A model generated the notes under the pieces. That model was not told where the DNA came from and did not search any database. It was given only the letters and a program-made list of their open reading frames with translations. From the IMG/VR virus record IMGVR_UViG_3300032770_000017, positions 16,208 through 80,207 of that record: a DNA stretch of 64,000 bases; one strand, written 5' to 3'. The position numbers were made by a program, and so were the translations under genes. Positions 45,157-52,676 of the stretch are shown piece after piece (the first letter of the stretch is position 1; the number at the start of each line of letters is the position of its first letter). The stretch comes from a virus.

Positions 45157-45721
45157 GTTCGGTCACGTTCTCCCCAACGGGGAAGTCGCGGCGCTTGAGC
45201 TTTGCCATGCGGCCGTCCGGGTGATGCCAGACGATCCCCTCGAAGTCGCTGTCGGCCAGCCAGTCACGTAGGCCGTCGAAATCGCGCGGCAACTCGGTGA
45301 TCTCAGCGATGCCGTGACGAATCAACGAGTGGACGGTGTAACCCTCGGGGTTGCCGTTGACCCGTGGGCCGCACAGCTCATAGGTGCCAGGCTCGATATC
45401 GCCACGGTCGGTCAGCGCCTCCTCAATCCATATGGCAAACCCGGACTGCTCGGCTGGGAGCCAGCCGACCGTCTTGCCGGTCGTCTCGTCATGCTCGACC
45501 TCGACGAAGTTGGCGGGCGGCATCTTGCCGGGCTTGACCTCGCGACGGGCGTACGCCTTCACGGCGACGCCGTCGCGGCGGATGAGGACGCAGGTGCCGT
45601 CGAACTTGCGGGTCGGGACGCCTTCCCCGGCGAGCACCCACTCGCAGCCGGGGTTGACCTCGGGTATCACGTACTTGCGGTTCTCCGGGTCGCGGACAAA
45701 CAGCGTCGGGATCTTACGCAC
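45149..45721 (-). CDS. RNA ligase-like nucleotidyltransferase (DUF5565 type)
   Basis: 190 residues from GTG at 45721 with GGAGAGGAGACGA upstream. TRKFDGTCVLIRR carries the KxDG motif (Lys39 as the AMP-accepting lysine). YELCGPRVNGN (114-124) is motif III-like, EGIVWH (161-166) motif IV and KLKRRDF (174-180) motif V. These are the nucleotidyltransferase motifs of RNA/DNA ligases. The short form matches stand-alone RNA ligases in phages, which repair tRNAs cut by host defence nucleases. That repair role is inference. Confidence 0.78.
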   Translation of the reverse strand: MRKIPTLFVRDPENRKYVIPEVNPGCEWVLAGEGVPTRKFDGTCVLIRRDGVAVKAYARREVKPGKMPPANFVEVEHDETTGKTVGWLPAEQSGFAIWIEEALTDRGDIEPGTYELCGPRVNGNPEGYTVHSLIRHGIAEITELPRDFDGLRDWLADSDFEGIVWHHPDGRMAKLKRRDFPVGENVTERD

Positions 45722-45740
45722 TCGTCTCCTCTCCTAACCC

Positions 45741-45797
45741 TCAGCGACCAGACTCGGTGTCATTGGGACCGCCCGGGACGGGAACGCTGGTGGTCAT
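45741..45797 (-). CDS. Tiny 18-residue frame before RNA ligase
   Basis: ATG at 45797 has AAGGAGGGGCG just upstream and overlaps the previous stop as ATGA. The product MTTSVPVPGGPNDTESGR is too short to judge; it may be a leader peptide that couples translation to the ligase. Confidence 0.3.
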   Translation of the reverse strand: MTTSVPVPGGPNDTESGR

Positions 45798-45943
45798 CGC
45801 CCCTCCTTCCAGGCAGGCCGCCGCCGGGTGGCCGTCATCCAGTTCGGTCGGGCCATCTGGACCGGGCGAGAAACTGGACCGAAAACTACCCGGCCCAACG
45901 GACGGCGGCGGCCCGCGCGGCAGATGGTAACGAGCCTGGTCAT
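45794..45943 (-). CDS. Small basic protein, leaderless
   Basis: 49 residues from ATG at 45943, exactly six bases after a TAGGAT box with a TTGCCC -35. Arg-rich with MARPNWMTATRRRPAWKEGR at its end. An in-frame-shifted ATG four bases upstream gives a different product and sits only two bases from the -10, so it is less likely. First gene of the reverse operon. Confidence 0.5.
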   Translation of the reverse strand: MTRLVTICRAGRRRPLGRVVFGPVSRPVQMARPNWMTATRRRPAWKEGR

Positions 45944-45949
45944 GCATCT

Positions 45950-45978
45950 ATCCTAACTCAAGTGAAGAACGGGGGCAA
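45950..45978 (-). promoter_or_regulatory. TTGCCC-N17-TAGGAT promoter of RNA ligase operon
   Basis: Read on the reverse strand: TTGCCC, 17 bases, TAGGAT (45950-45955), six bases, ATG (45943). This is one of the cleanest promoters in the window. A forward -10 (TAAGGT, 45983-45988) for the opposite gene lies next to it. Confidence 0.7.
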
Positions 45979-45995
45979 GGGGTAAGGTTCGCGGC

Positions 45996-46712
45996 GTGCC
46001 CGTGGCGCCGAGCATCACCGACAGGCTGAAGGAATTGGCCAAAGACCTCGGGCTCGACGACGGCCGCATCGAAGCCATGCTCTCGGTACTCACCACCGAC
46101 GTGGCCTTCGACGCCACGGTGCTCTACCACCAGGCCCAGCAACTGGCCCACGACGTGGTGCGCCTGGCCGAGGACGAAGAGGCCGAGCTGGGCGTGATCA
46201 GCCAGATGCAGGCCGACGTGGCCACCCTTGGCGCCGAGGTGGCCGGGCTCCAATCCGCCCTTACTGACCTCAAAGCCGACGTAGACGCCGGGGTCGCGGC
46301 CATACTGGCCGCACTCGTGGGACCGCCCGCGAGCCCCGCTGTAGCCGCTCAAATCACCTTCACAGGAGGCACCGTGCCCGCATCCATCAGCATCGACGAC
46401 ACGACCGGAGCCGCCAGCCTCGAATGGCTGGACGACCATGGCGACACCGACGCCGCCGCCCCCACCGGCAACGACGGCAACCCGGTCGTGGTCACGTTCT
46501 CCACGGATAACGCGGGCGTGGCCACCATCGACCCGTCCTCGGGCGTGCTCAGCCCGGTCGCCGAGGGCTCGGCCAACGTCCTTGTGACGGTGACCAACAC
46601 CGATGGGTCGCCGGCCGACTTCGCCAACGGCAACCCCATCACTGCCGACCCTGCGCCGTTCTCCATCGTCGCCGGTCCCGCGGACCAGTTGGTGGTCGCG
46701 GTCAATCCCTGA
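45996..46712 (+). CDS. Coiled-coil protein with Ig-like (Big_2) domain
   Basis: 238 residues from GTG at 45996, seven bases after TAAGGT. Residues 1-120 are helical (TDRLKELAKDLGLDDGRIEA, ISQMQADVATLGAEVAGLQS). Residues about 125-235 are an Ig-like domain with VTFSTDNAGVATIDPSSGVL and GSANVLVTVTNTDGS, typical of Big_2 or phage decoration domains. It may be a late virion surface protein. It is followed by a terminator hairpin. Confidence 0.65.
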   Translation: MPVAPSITDRLKELAKDLGLDDGRIEAMLSVLTTDVAFDATVLYHQAQQLAHDVVRLAEDEEAELGVISQMQADVATLGAEVAGLQSALTDLKADVDAGVAAILAALVGPPASPAVAAQITFTGGTVPASISIDDTTGAASLEWLDDHGDTDAAAPTGNDGNPVVVTFSTDNAGVATIDPSSGVLSPVAEGSANVLVTVTNTDGSPADFANGNPITADPAPFSIVAGPADQLVVAVNP

Positions 46713-46733
46713 TCCCAGCGGGGGAATGCCGAC

Positions 46734-46776
46734 GGCCCCGGTACCTGCTCACCCCCCCGGGCAGGTAGCCGGGGCC
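46734..46776 (+). terminator. Strong terminator hairpin
   Basis: GGCCCCGG (46734-46741) pairs with CCGGGGCC (46769-46776) and ACCTGC (46743-46748) with GCAGGT (46761-46766). Fourteen pairs with a C-rich loop. It separates the Ig-like gene from the early promoter at 46794. Confidence 0.75.
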
Positions 46777-46793
46777 TCGGCGCGTCTGGGCCC

Positions 46794-46822
46794 TTGCCAT
46801 GGACCTTCACATGGGTTAGGAT
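46794..46822 (+). promoter_or_regulatory. TTGCCA-N17-TAGGAT early promoter
   Basis: TTGCCA (46794-46799), 17-base spacer, TAGGAT (46817-46822). Transcription would start near 46829, right at the base of the structured RNA element. Its spacer and -10 (CTTCACAT-GGTTAGGATTG) are nearly the same as those at 60555-60573. Confidence 0.7.
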
Positions 46823-46830
46823 TGCGGGCA

Positions 46831-46916
46831 GGCCCGTCCCATTGGGCGCATTCTTCCTGTCTGGGCGCCCACCTCCTCCGTCTGCAAGGGGGAAGGCCGT
46901 CGGAGGAGGACGGGCC
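46831..46916 (+). ncRNA. Three-way-junction structured RNA leader
   Basis: GGCCCGT (46831-46837) pairs with ACGGGCC (46910-46916); TGGGCGC (46843-46849) with GCGCCCA (46865-46871); CCTCCTCCG (46872-46880) with CGGAGGAGG (46901-46909). All 23 pairs are perfect, and the helices abut as in a three-way junction. The element hides an SD-like GGAGGAGG, while a second SD (AAGGAGG, 46927-46933) stays free. It is either a leader controlling the genes downstream or a small RNA. Confidence 0.55.
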
Positions 46917-46939
46917 CCATCCCCCGAAGGAGGCGACGA

Positions 46940-47569
46940 GTGCAGGACGAGCCATCAGGTCTGATCGGTCAAAGTCTCTGTCGCGTCCCTGGCTGTCCTC
47001 GGCCCGTGCGTGCACGAGGCTGGTGCTTCGCCCACTGGCAGAAATGGCGGAAATACGGCGATCCACTCGTCGGTAAGACACGTCTAGTCGTCTACAGGTC
47101 TGCTGAGGAAGCATTCTGGGCGCGCGTTTGTGTTGCCAGCCCGGATGAATGCTGGCTCTGGACCGGATCCATATCTGATGGCGGCTATGGGCGGCTGACG
47201 TTCGGAGGTCGTCAACGCTACGCGCACCAATGGTGTTATGAACTGAATATCGGACCCATCCCAGACGGGTTGGTCATTGACCACCTCTGCCACAATGCCG
47301 ATCGTGATTGTATTGAGGAGAGGCGTTGCCCTCACCGGCGGTGCTGCAACCCGGCCCATCTTGAAGCGACGACTATGGCCGAGAACCTACGGCGTGGTAA
47401 CGGGCTCATAGGCCAGAATAATCGTAAGACGCATTGCAAGTACGGCCACGAGTTCACGCCCGAGAACACCGCATATAACAAAGGATGGAGACAATGTCGA
47501 CGATGCGCGGCGATCCGGCAGGGACAGATAAGGATGCGGCGACGTATGTCAGCCTTGAGGAGTTCATGA
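46940..47569 (+). CDS. HNH homing endonuclease before recombination genes
   Basis: 209 residues; GTG at 46940 with AAGGAGG six bases upstream. A C-x4-C...WC-x2-HW-x2-WRKYGDP knuckle (about residues 14-42) is followed by CWLWTGSISDGGYGRL, AHQWCYELNIGPIPDGLVID, HLCHNADRDC..., CCNPAHLEATT and CKYGHEFTPEN: an HNH_3 type core with extra Cys. Its last 85 bases overlap the Gam-like gene, so the insertion sits between the early leader and the gene it used to serve. Confidence 0.88.
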   Translation: MQDEPSGLIGQSLCRVPGCPRPVRARGWCFAHWQKWRKYGDPLVGKTRLVVYRSAEEAFWARVCVASPDECWLWTGSISDGGYGRLTFGGRQRYAHQWCYELNIGPIPDGLVIDHLCHNADRDCIEERRCPHRRCCNPAHLEATTMAENLRRGNGLIGQNNRKTHCKYGHEFTPENTAYNKGWRQCRRCAAIRQGQIRMRRRMSALRSS

Positions 47570-48096
47570 CGGCCGACGAACCACCCCAGCCGTTCCAAAT
47601 AAGAGACCTTCGGAGTGCCGAGTGGGCGATGACGAAACTGGTCATGGCTCATCGGCGGTTGCTCGAATTTGAGCGCCAGGCCGAGGAATGGAAAGCAAAG
47701 GTGGACGCGTGGCTCGTCCAAGTGAGCGCTGCTGATGTGCAATCGTCCGAATACTTTGAGGGTTTGCTCCAGCGCTATGTGCTGGCCCTGCGCGAGGCCA
47801 ACCCGGACGTGAAGACCCTCAACCTGCCGAATGGGACAATCACCACGCGATCGGTCAAACCGCAGGTTGTCGTCACCGATGCGGACGGACTGGCGAAATG
47901 GCTCTTGGACGCAGGACGGTACGAAGCGCTCTCGGTCAAGCCGTTGGTATCCAAGGTGCGGGAATTTGCCGAGGTCGTGCCGTCACCCTTCGGTGAGGGC
48001 GCCATGGCCATCACCTCCGACGGTGAGGCCATCCCCGGCGTCGATGTCGAGCCCGGGCGTGTGACCGCGACGGTCAAGCCCAATCTGCCAAGTTGA
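47485..48096 (+). CDS. gam: Mu Gam-like host-nuclease inhibitor
   Basis: 203 residues from ATG at 47485; ATG at 47494 is equally possible. Residues about 45-150 (AMTKLVMAHRRLLEFERQAE, YFEGLLQRYVLALREANPDV, TLNLPNGTITTRSVKPQVVV, DADGLAKWLL) match the Gam family. These proteins bind double-stranded DNA ends and block RecBCD/AdnAB-type exonucleases. It is upstream of recT, as in other phage recombination modules. It overlaps the HNH gene at its 5' end. Confidence 0.78.
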   Translation: METMSTMRGDPAGTDKDAATYVSLEEFMTADEPPQPFQIRDLRSAEWAMTKLVMAHRRLLEFERQAEEWKAKVDAWLVQVSAADVQSSEYFEGLLQRYVLALREANPDVKTLNLPNGTITTRSVKPQVVVTDADGLAKWLLDAGRYEALSVKPLVSKVREFAEVVPSPFGEGAMAITSDGEAIPGVDVEPGRVTATVKPNLPS

Positions 48097-48371
48097 ACGT
48101 CGGGCCGCTTCACCCGACCCACCCGCCTGACATGGCCGACCCGAGAGGGCGGCCGTGGGCCTGCCAGTTGCCCGAGCAGAACAGCCACGGGCACTGGTGC
48201 ACCCGCTGTGATGGCTGCTACATCGCCCTAGTGGCGGCGGCGAGGGCGCGCCCTGACATGCCCGCGAGGTCGAAACAAGGGCGTCGGCTGCCGATCGGCG
48301 AGGTGCTCAAGGAAGCGAACAGCGGTCGGACAGCGCTCGGGCTCTGGACGGCACCTGACGTGCGGATTTGA
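48093..48371 (+). CDS. Small Cys/His protein
   Basis: 92 residues if TTG at 48093 is used (overlap with gam stop); ATG at 48132 gives 79. WACQLPEQNSHGHWCTRCDG has a zinc-knuckle-like pattern, followed by a helical basic stretch. No family known. It lies between gam and the promoter at 48374. Confidence 0.5.
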   Translation: MNVGPLHPTHPPDMADPRGRPWACQLPEQNSHGHWCTRCDGCYIALVAAARARPDMPARSKQGRRLPIGEVLKEANSGRTALGLWTAPDVRI

Positions 48372-48373
48372 TC

Positions 48374-48390
48374 TTGACAAAGGTTAGGAA
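48374..48390 (+). promoter_or_regulatory. Promoter candidate with TTGACA and TAGGAA
   Basis: TTGACA (48374-48379) is close to TAGGAA (48385-48390), too close to be its -35. TTGACA may instead pair with CACACT about 17 bases on. GGTTAGGAAT matches the recurring box except for the last base. It is upstream of the gene at 48409. Confidence 0.45.
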
Positions 48391-48408
48391 TAGGCGCACA
48401 CTGGAGGC

Positions 48409-48609
48409 ATGACCACCTACCGGTGCTATGCCAGCGGATGCCACGATCCAATCGACGGGAAGACCTTCACGAGCGAGACTGCCGCGGCCAAGCACGAGAA
48501 CGCCTACCACGATGGCGCGCAGACGTGCTGGTCGGACGAGGAACGGGACGAGGAGATCGCCCGGTCGTCCATGGGACTGCTTGACCAGGAATGGAGCCGC
48601 GACCGATGA
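48409..48609 (+). CDS. Small C2H2-like zinc-binding protein
   Basis: 66 residues; ATG at 48409 with GGAGG close upstream. CYASGCHDPIDGKTFTSETA followed by AAKHENAYH gives a C-x4-C-x(18-20)-H-x4-H spacing similar to a C2H2 finger. Coupled to recT by an ATGA overlap. Confidence 0.6.
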   Translation: MTTYRCYASGCHDPIDGKTFTSETAAAKHENAYHDGAQTCWSDEERDEEIARSSMGLLDQEWSRDR

Positions 48610-50009
48610 GTGACCCCCAGGCCATCGACCACCCCGGCGCCGAAGTCGTCCACCTGCCCGAACAACCCCGGGAGGCGGCGGCGCTGGCGCCGGTCATGGA
48701 GACCCTCGGGCTCCCGTCGCCCGCCGAGTTCGCCGCCCTCAAGGGCATGAGCGAGCAACTGGCCATGTCCAACCTCGTGCCCCGGACGCTGTGGGGCAAG
48801 CCGGCCGACGTGTTCCTGATCCTGCTCACCGGCCGCGACCTCGGCATCGGCGCCACCATGGCCCTGCAGCGGGTGAACGTGATCGAGGGCAAGCCGTCGA
48901 TCGCCGCCGAGCTGATGGTGGCGCTCATCCTGCGCGCCGGCTACCGGATCTGGCCCGACCCCGCCAACGACGCCACCAAGGCCACCGCCCACGCCATCCG
49001 TGACGGCCAGGAGCTTTCGGCAACCTTCACCTGGGAAGAAGCCACCAAGGCACAACTGGTCAACAAGGACAACTGGAAGAAATACCCCAAAGCAATGTTG
49101 TGGGCCCGGGCCGTCTCGGCGCTAGCCCGCCAGTCCTTCCCCGACGTGCTCATGGGCGTCAGCTACACCCCGGACGAGCTGGGCGCCGACATCGACCCGG
49201 AGACGGGCGAGGTCGTGGGCCAGCCCTACGCCCCGACCTCCATGGACACCCCCGACGACCGTGCCCGCAGCGCCGGATGGGCCGGGCTGGCCGACTATGA
49301 ACGGCACAAGGCCGAGATCGTGGACGGCGTGGCCCTGCTCACCGAGGACGACAAGGCAGCGTTCAAGCTGTGGATGGCCGAGCACGGTATCCCGTCGTCA
49401 GGCTGGTCGAAGGACCAGTGGCGCGCCCTGTCGGCCGAACTGGCCCAGCGCCTGCACCCCGAGGCCGAGGTCGTGGAGGACCCCATCTCCGGTGGGCCTG
49501 TGGGCCAGCCAGTGGTCGTGCTGCCCTCGGAGGACGCGCCGGCCAAGGCCGTTACCGCCGAGGAGGTCGCCCGCCAGGACGAGGCACGCCAGAAGCGCTC
49601 CGACGAGGCCGCCATCCGCCTCGCCCGCCGCACCGGCCAGCCCGTGGCCCCTGAGATCGCTGAGAGGCAGGCCAGGCGCCTTGCTGTGGCCCGGGAGGCC
49701 CTAGCGGCAGCCAAGGAGGCCCTGTCGGCTCCTGCGGCCCCACAGGCGCCTCTGGTGGCGGAACGGGAGGACCACGTGGCTGTGGCACGGGCAAGCGAGT
49801 TCTTGGTTGGCCGCGGGGACCTAGCGCTCCAAGAGATGAGCATGGAGGCCCTGAGCGAGATGGCTGACGCCATGGGGCTTGAACCGCTAGGCACTGGGGA
49901 CCAACTGGTCGTCCGGATCGCCCGGTCTATCTGTGAAGGGCTGGATGACGCGGCCGAGATGAAGGCGGCCAACCCGCTCGACTACCCCGAGGGGGAGGAA
50001 CCTTACTAA
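48606..50009 (+). CDS. recT: RecT-family single-strand annealing protein with long C-terminal extension
   Basis: 467 residues. Residues about 30-215 show the RecT pattern: LAMSNLVPRTLWGKPADVFL, GRDLGIGATMALQRVNVIEG, KPSIAAELMVALILRAGYRI, FTWEEATKAQLVNKDNWKKY, AMLWARAVSALARQSFPDVL, GVSYTPDELG. The enzyme anneals single strands during phage recombination. The following 250 residues, Ala/Glu-rich and helical with a possible BRCT-unlike end, are longer than in most RecT proteins. Together with Gam this is a phage recombination set; a partner exonuclease was not identified. Confidence 0.85.
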   Translation: MSDPQAIDHPGAEVVHLPEQPREAAALAPVMETLGLPSPAEFAALKGMSEQLAMSNLVPRTLWGKPADVFLILLTGRDLGIGATMALQRVNVIEGKPSIAAELMVALILRAGYRIWPDPANDATKATAHAIRDGQELSATFTWEEATKAQLVNKDNWKKYPKAMLWARAVSALARQSFPDVLMGVSYTPDELGADIDPETGEVVGQPYAPTSMDTPDDRARSAGWAGLADYERHKAEIVDGVALLTEDDKAAFKLWMAEHGIPSSGWSKDQWRALSAELAQRLHPEAEVVEDPISGGPVGQPVVVLPSEDAPAKAVTAEEVARQDEARQKRSDEAAIRLARRTGQPVAPEIAERQARRLAVAREALAAAKEALSAPAAPQAPLVAEREDHVAVARASEFLVGRGDLALQEMSMEALSEMADAMGLEPLGTGDQLVVRIARSICEGLDDAAEMKAANPLDYPEGEEPY

Positions 50010-50016
50010 CCGACGT

Positions 50017-50022
50017 TAGGAT
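50017..50022 (+). promoter_or_regulatory. TAGGAT box before SF2 helicase
   Basis: GTTAGGAT ends nine bases before ATG at 50032. The -35 is weak. It fits the recurring promoter family. Confidence 0.5.
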
Positions 50023-50031
50023 TGGCCCCCC

Positions 50032-51723
50032 ATGACCACCACCACCGATCCTGCCCTGCGGTTCGAGCTTCGGCCCTATCAGCGGGAAGCGATCGACCGG
50101 ATGCGGGCGGCCCAGGGCCGGGGCGTGAGCCGGCAGCTCGGCGTGGCTGCCACCGGGCTGGGCAAAACGGTCATGTTCTGCGCCCTGGCACACGAAATGC
50201 GGGCCCGCACGCTGATCCTCGCCCACCGGGACGAGTTGATCGAGCAGGCCGCAGGCAAGGTCCGGGAGGTCTGGCCCGGCGCCGATGTGGGCGTGGTCAA
50301 GGCCGAGCGTGACGAGGTGCACGGCGAGGTGGTCGTGGCCTCGGTGCAGACGCTGGCCCGCTCCCGGCGCCTGGCGCGGCTGGTCGACGCCCAGGCGTCA
50401 CAGTTGCTCGGCGAGCGCCCGTTCCGGCTGGTGATCGTGGACGAGGCCCACCACACGGCGGCCGATTCCTACCGCCGGATCCTCGACGGGCTCGGGGTCG
50501 GGACAGCAGACGGCCCGCTCTGCCTCGGGGTCACGGCCACGCCCGATCGCGGGGACGGCAAGGGCCTCAACGACCTCTTCGACGAGATCGTCTGGAACTA
50601 CGACATCCTGTGGGGCATCCGTTCGGGCTATTTGTCCGATGTCAAGGGCAAGCGCGTCGGCATCGAAGGCTTCGACCTCGGCGGCGTGCGCGTGACCCAC
50701 GGCGACTTCGACCAGGGCCAGGCGGGTGACGGGATGATGCAGGCCGGCGCGCCCGAGCAGATCGTTACGGCATGGCGGTCGTGGGCGACCGGGCGGCGCA
50801 CGCTGGTGTTCACGCCGACGGTGGCCATGGCCCAGGCGGTGGCCGACAAGTTCCGGCTCGCCGGGATCGCCGCCGGGTGGGTATCGGGGGCCACACCCAT
50901 GGACGAGCGCCGGGAGACGCTGGCGGCCTTCCGCGACGGCCGTCTCGACGTCCTCTCGAACTGCGCGGTGCTGACCGAGGGCTACGACGAGCCCAGGGTG
51001 GACTGCATCGTGGTCGCCCGACCGACCCGCTCGCGCGCCCTCTACACGCAGATGATCGGGCGCGGCACGCGACGCCACCCCGATAAGGACCATCTGCTCG
51101 TGCTCGATGTGGTGGGTGCGAGCGCCGAGCATTCACTGATCACCATTCCATCGCTATTCGGTATTGAGCGCAAAGGGCGCGAGGAAGACGATGAGCGCAC
51201 GGTCACCGAGGCAATTGACCAACAGGAACGGGAACAAATCCGCTTGGGCAATATCGTGGCCGCCGACGTGGAGTTGTTCCACCAGATGCGGTCCCAGGGC
51301 CTCGCATGGGTGAAAGTGCACGCCGCCGGGACCATCGGCTGGTACACCATCGGGCTCGGCGGTGAGCAGCGGGAGCGCGTCACTCTGCGCCAGGCGGCGC
51401 TCGGCGAGGACTCCTGGTCGGCGTTCATCGAATGGGAGCAAGAGGACGGTTCGGTCAAACGGCGCCCGCTGATGATGGACGTCACCCTCGAAACGGCCCA
51501 GGGCGTCGGCGAGGACTACGTCCGCAAGATGGGCGGCGGCACCGTGGCCCTTACCTCCGTGGACGCCCCCTGGCGCAAGCGCAAGCCCACGGAGCGCCAG
51601 TTGTGGGCGGCGGCGCGCTGGAAGATGCCGGTGGACCCGTCGTGGAACGCTGGGCAGCTTTCAGAGGCTCTGGACGCCCATATCGCCCGCAAGAAGGCCG
51701 CGCAACGGCCAAAGAGGCACTGA
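50032..51723 (+). CDS. SF2 DEAD/DEAH-type helicase
   Basis: 563 residues; ATG at 50032. Q-like LRPYQREAI, Walker A AATGLGKTV (about residues 39-47), LILAHRDELIEQA (Ia), DEAHH (motif II, about 138-142), GVTATPDRGDG (III), RRTLVFTPTVAMAQAV (IV), and YTQMIGRGTRRHPDK (VI) are all present. It resembles the UvsW/RadD-like group used in phage fork repair and recombination. The last 170 residues are a separate domain ending in a Lys/Arg-rich tail. It probably acts with RecT and the replicative helicase. Confidence 0.85.
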   Translation: MTTTTDPALRFELRPYQREAIDRMRAAQGRGVSRQLGVAATGLGKTVMFCALAHEMRARTLILAHRDELIEQAAGKVREVWPGADVGVVKAERDEVHGEVVVASVQTLARSRRLARLVDAQASQLLGERPFRLVIVDEAHHTAADSYRRILDGLGVGTADGPLCLGVTATPDRGDGKGLNDLFDEIVWNYDILWGIRSGYLSDVKGKRVGIEGFDLGGVRVTHGDFDQGQAGDGMMQAGAPEQIVTAWRSWATGRRTLVFTPTVAMAQAVADKFRLAGIAAGWVSGATPMDERRETLAAFRDGRLDVLSNCAVLTEGYDEPRVDCIVVARPTRSRALYTQMIGRGTRRHPDKDHLLVLDVVGASAEHSLITIPSLFGIERKGREEDDERTVTEAIDQQEREQIRLGNIVAADVELFHQMRSQGLAWVKVHAAGTIGWYTIGLGGEQRERVTLRQAALGEDSWSAFIEWEQEDGSVKRRPLMMDVTLETAQGVGEDYVRKMGGGTVALTSVDAPWRKRKPTERQLWAAARWKMPVDPSWNAGQLSEALDAHIARKKAAQRPKRH

Positions 51724-52018
51724 CACCGCGGAAGGCCCCAAGTTCCTCCCGGGATAGCCGTGAGAGGAGCCCTCTGGCCTGTAGCCGATCAAGCGTTACG
51801 GGTGGCCTCCCTCTCCCGTTCCAATGGCATCGCCATCATGCCCGCCCATTTCGCTGGGCCAGCGCTCCCGGCCGCTCCTGTCAGCGGGACCTCATCCCTG
51901 GACCAAGGTCAGGCACGGTCGCAGGTTCGGGTCGTCACCCCGGTCTGGTTTTTTGGCATGCCCCACCCTCAACTAGGAGGGAGGCTTTGTGTTGTCATCG
52001 GGCGCTGCCCGGTGCTAA

Positions 52019-52054
52019 CCTCAGTTACGAAACGATCCTGCTTCGCGACTGAGG
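52019..52054 (+). promoter_or_regulatory. Candidate antiterminator hairpin
   Basis: CCTCAGT (52019-52025) pairs with ACTGAGG (52048-52054). The pairing shares four bases (52051-52054) with the terminator helix below, so both cannot form together. A preceding hairpin (CATCGGGC with GCCCGGTG, 51996-52014) could act as a sensor or stabiliser. Confidence 0.45.
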
Positions 52055-52083
52055 GGAGGTTGGCTACACAGCCGCCTCCCCTC
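52051..52083 (+). terminator. Strong terminator in leader of replication genes
   Basis: GAGGGGAGG (52051-52059) pairs with CCTCCCCTC (52075-52083), with inner GGCT/AGCC (52062-52065 and 52070-52073) around ACAC. It is followed by TTCG, without a long U tract. It ends about 195 bases before the next start codon. Confidence 0.65.
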
Positions 52084-52277
52084 TTCGCGTCCTCGCCCTG
52101 CGTCGCATGTGGACGGGCACCGTACGCCTCGCGCGCCGGTCCTGGCAAGGATCGACGTGAAGGTGGATGCGGGCGCCCGTCGCGTGTACCGTCAGGCTCC
52201 CATCCGTTAGCGCGCCAGAGGCCGACCCCGAGAAGGCCGGCCCCTGCGACTTCAGATCACAGGAGGTGCTAGCTCCC

Positions 52278-52676
52278 GTGTCAACCGAGATGCTACCCGA
52301 TGCGTGCCTTTTCCCAAACGGCGCGATCGTGACGCAGGCCCGAGCGGCCAAGATGAGGCCCCGGGACCCGGTCTTCGACGCCATCGCCGAGGTGTGCGGG
52401 ATCGATCCCCGTTCGATCGCCGCCAAGTCCGTCGCCTCCCGGCTGGGCAAGTGCAAGCGTGACATCGTCGAGCAATCGACGGCCGCCGGCCTGCCCACCG
52501 AGCCCATGAGGCTCGCCAGGGGGATTGCCGTGCGGGCCCAGCGCTACCGCGACCGTTGGCCGCGCATGACCCTTTCGCCCGAGGCCCTGGCCAAGCACTG
52601 GTCCGAGCTTGGCCCGCAGTCAGCCCCGGTCGCCTTGAGCGCCGACGAGCTGCGACGGATGGCGCTGTATGGCTAG
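52278..52676 (+). CDS. Replication-associated helical protein
   Basis: 132 residues; GTG at 52278 has AGGAGG eleven bases upstream. RPRDPVFDAIAEVCGIDPRS, KSVASRLGKCKRDIVEQSTA, AQRYRDRWPRMTLSPEALAK and HWSELGP form a pattern frequent in actinophage proteins encoded just before the DnaB-like helicase. Probably a helix-turn-helix DNA-binding or helicase-loader protein. Stop overlaps the helicase start. Confidence 0.6.
   Translation: MSTEMLPDACLFPNGAIVTQARAAKMRPRDPVFDAIAEVCGIDPRSIAAKSVASRLGKCKRDIVEQSTAAGLPTEPMRLARGIAVRAQRYRDRWPRMTLSPEALAKHWSELGPQSAPVALSADELRRMALYG

Larger units (their letters stand above)
51724..52277 (+). other. 554-base non-coding region with structured RNA
   Basis: No credible reading frame. 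One open frame of 170 residues has no codon bias and no start context. The right part holds three hairpins (H1 51996-52014, H2 52019-52054, H3 52051-52083). The left part has no recognised tRNA and only short inverted repeats such as ATGGCATCGCCAT (about 51824-51836). Place before the replication genes makes it a candidate origin or regulatory leader, but no iterons are visible. Confidence 0.5.

Noticed and set aside
46831-46916. tRNA-like gene
   Set aside because: It has a 7-bp closing stem but lacks the T-loop TTCGA, the D-loop and a proper anticodon arm.
51760-52272. 170-codon frame in the gap before the replication genes
   Set aside because: Poor codon pattern, no SD and no domain, and it runs through strong hairpins. 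The region looks non-coding.
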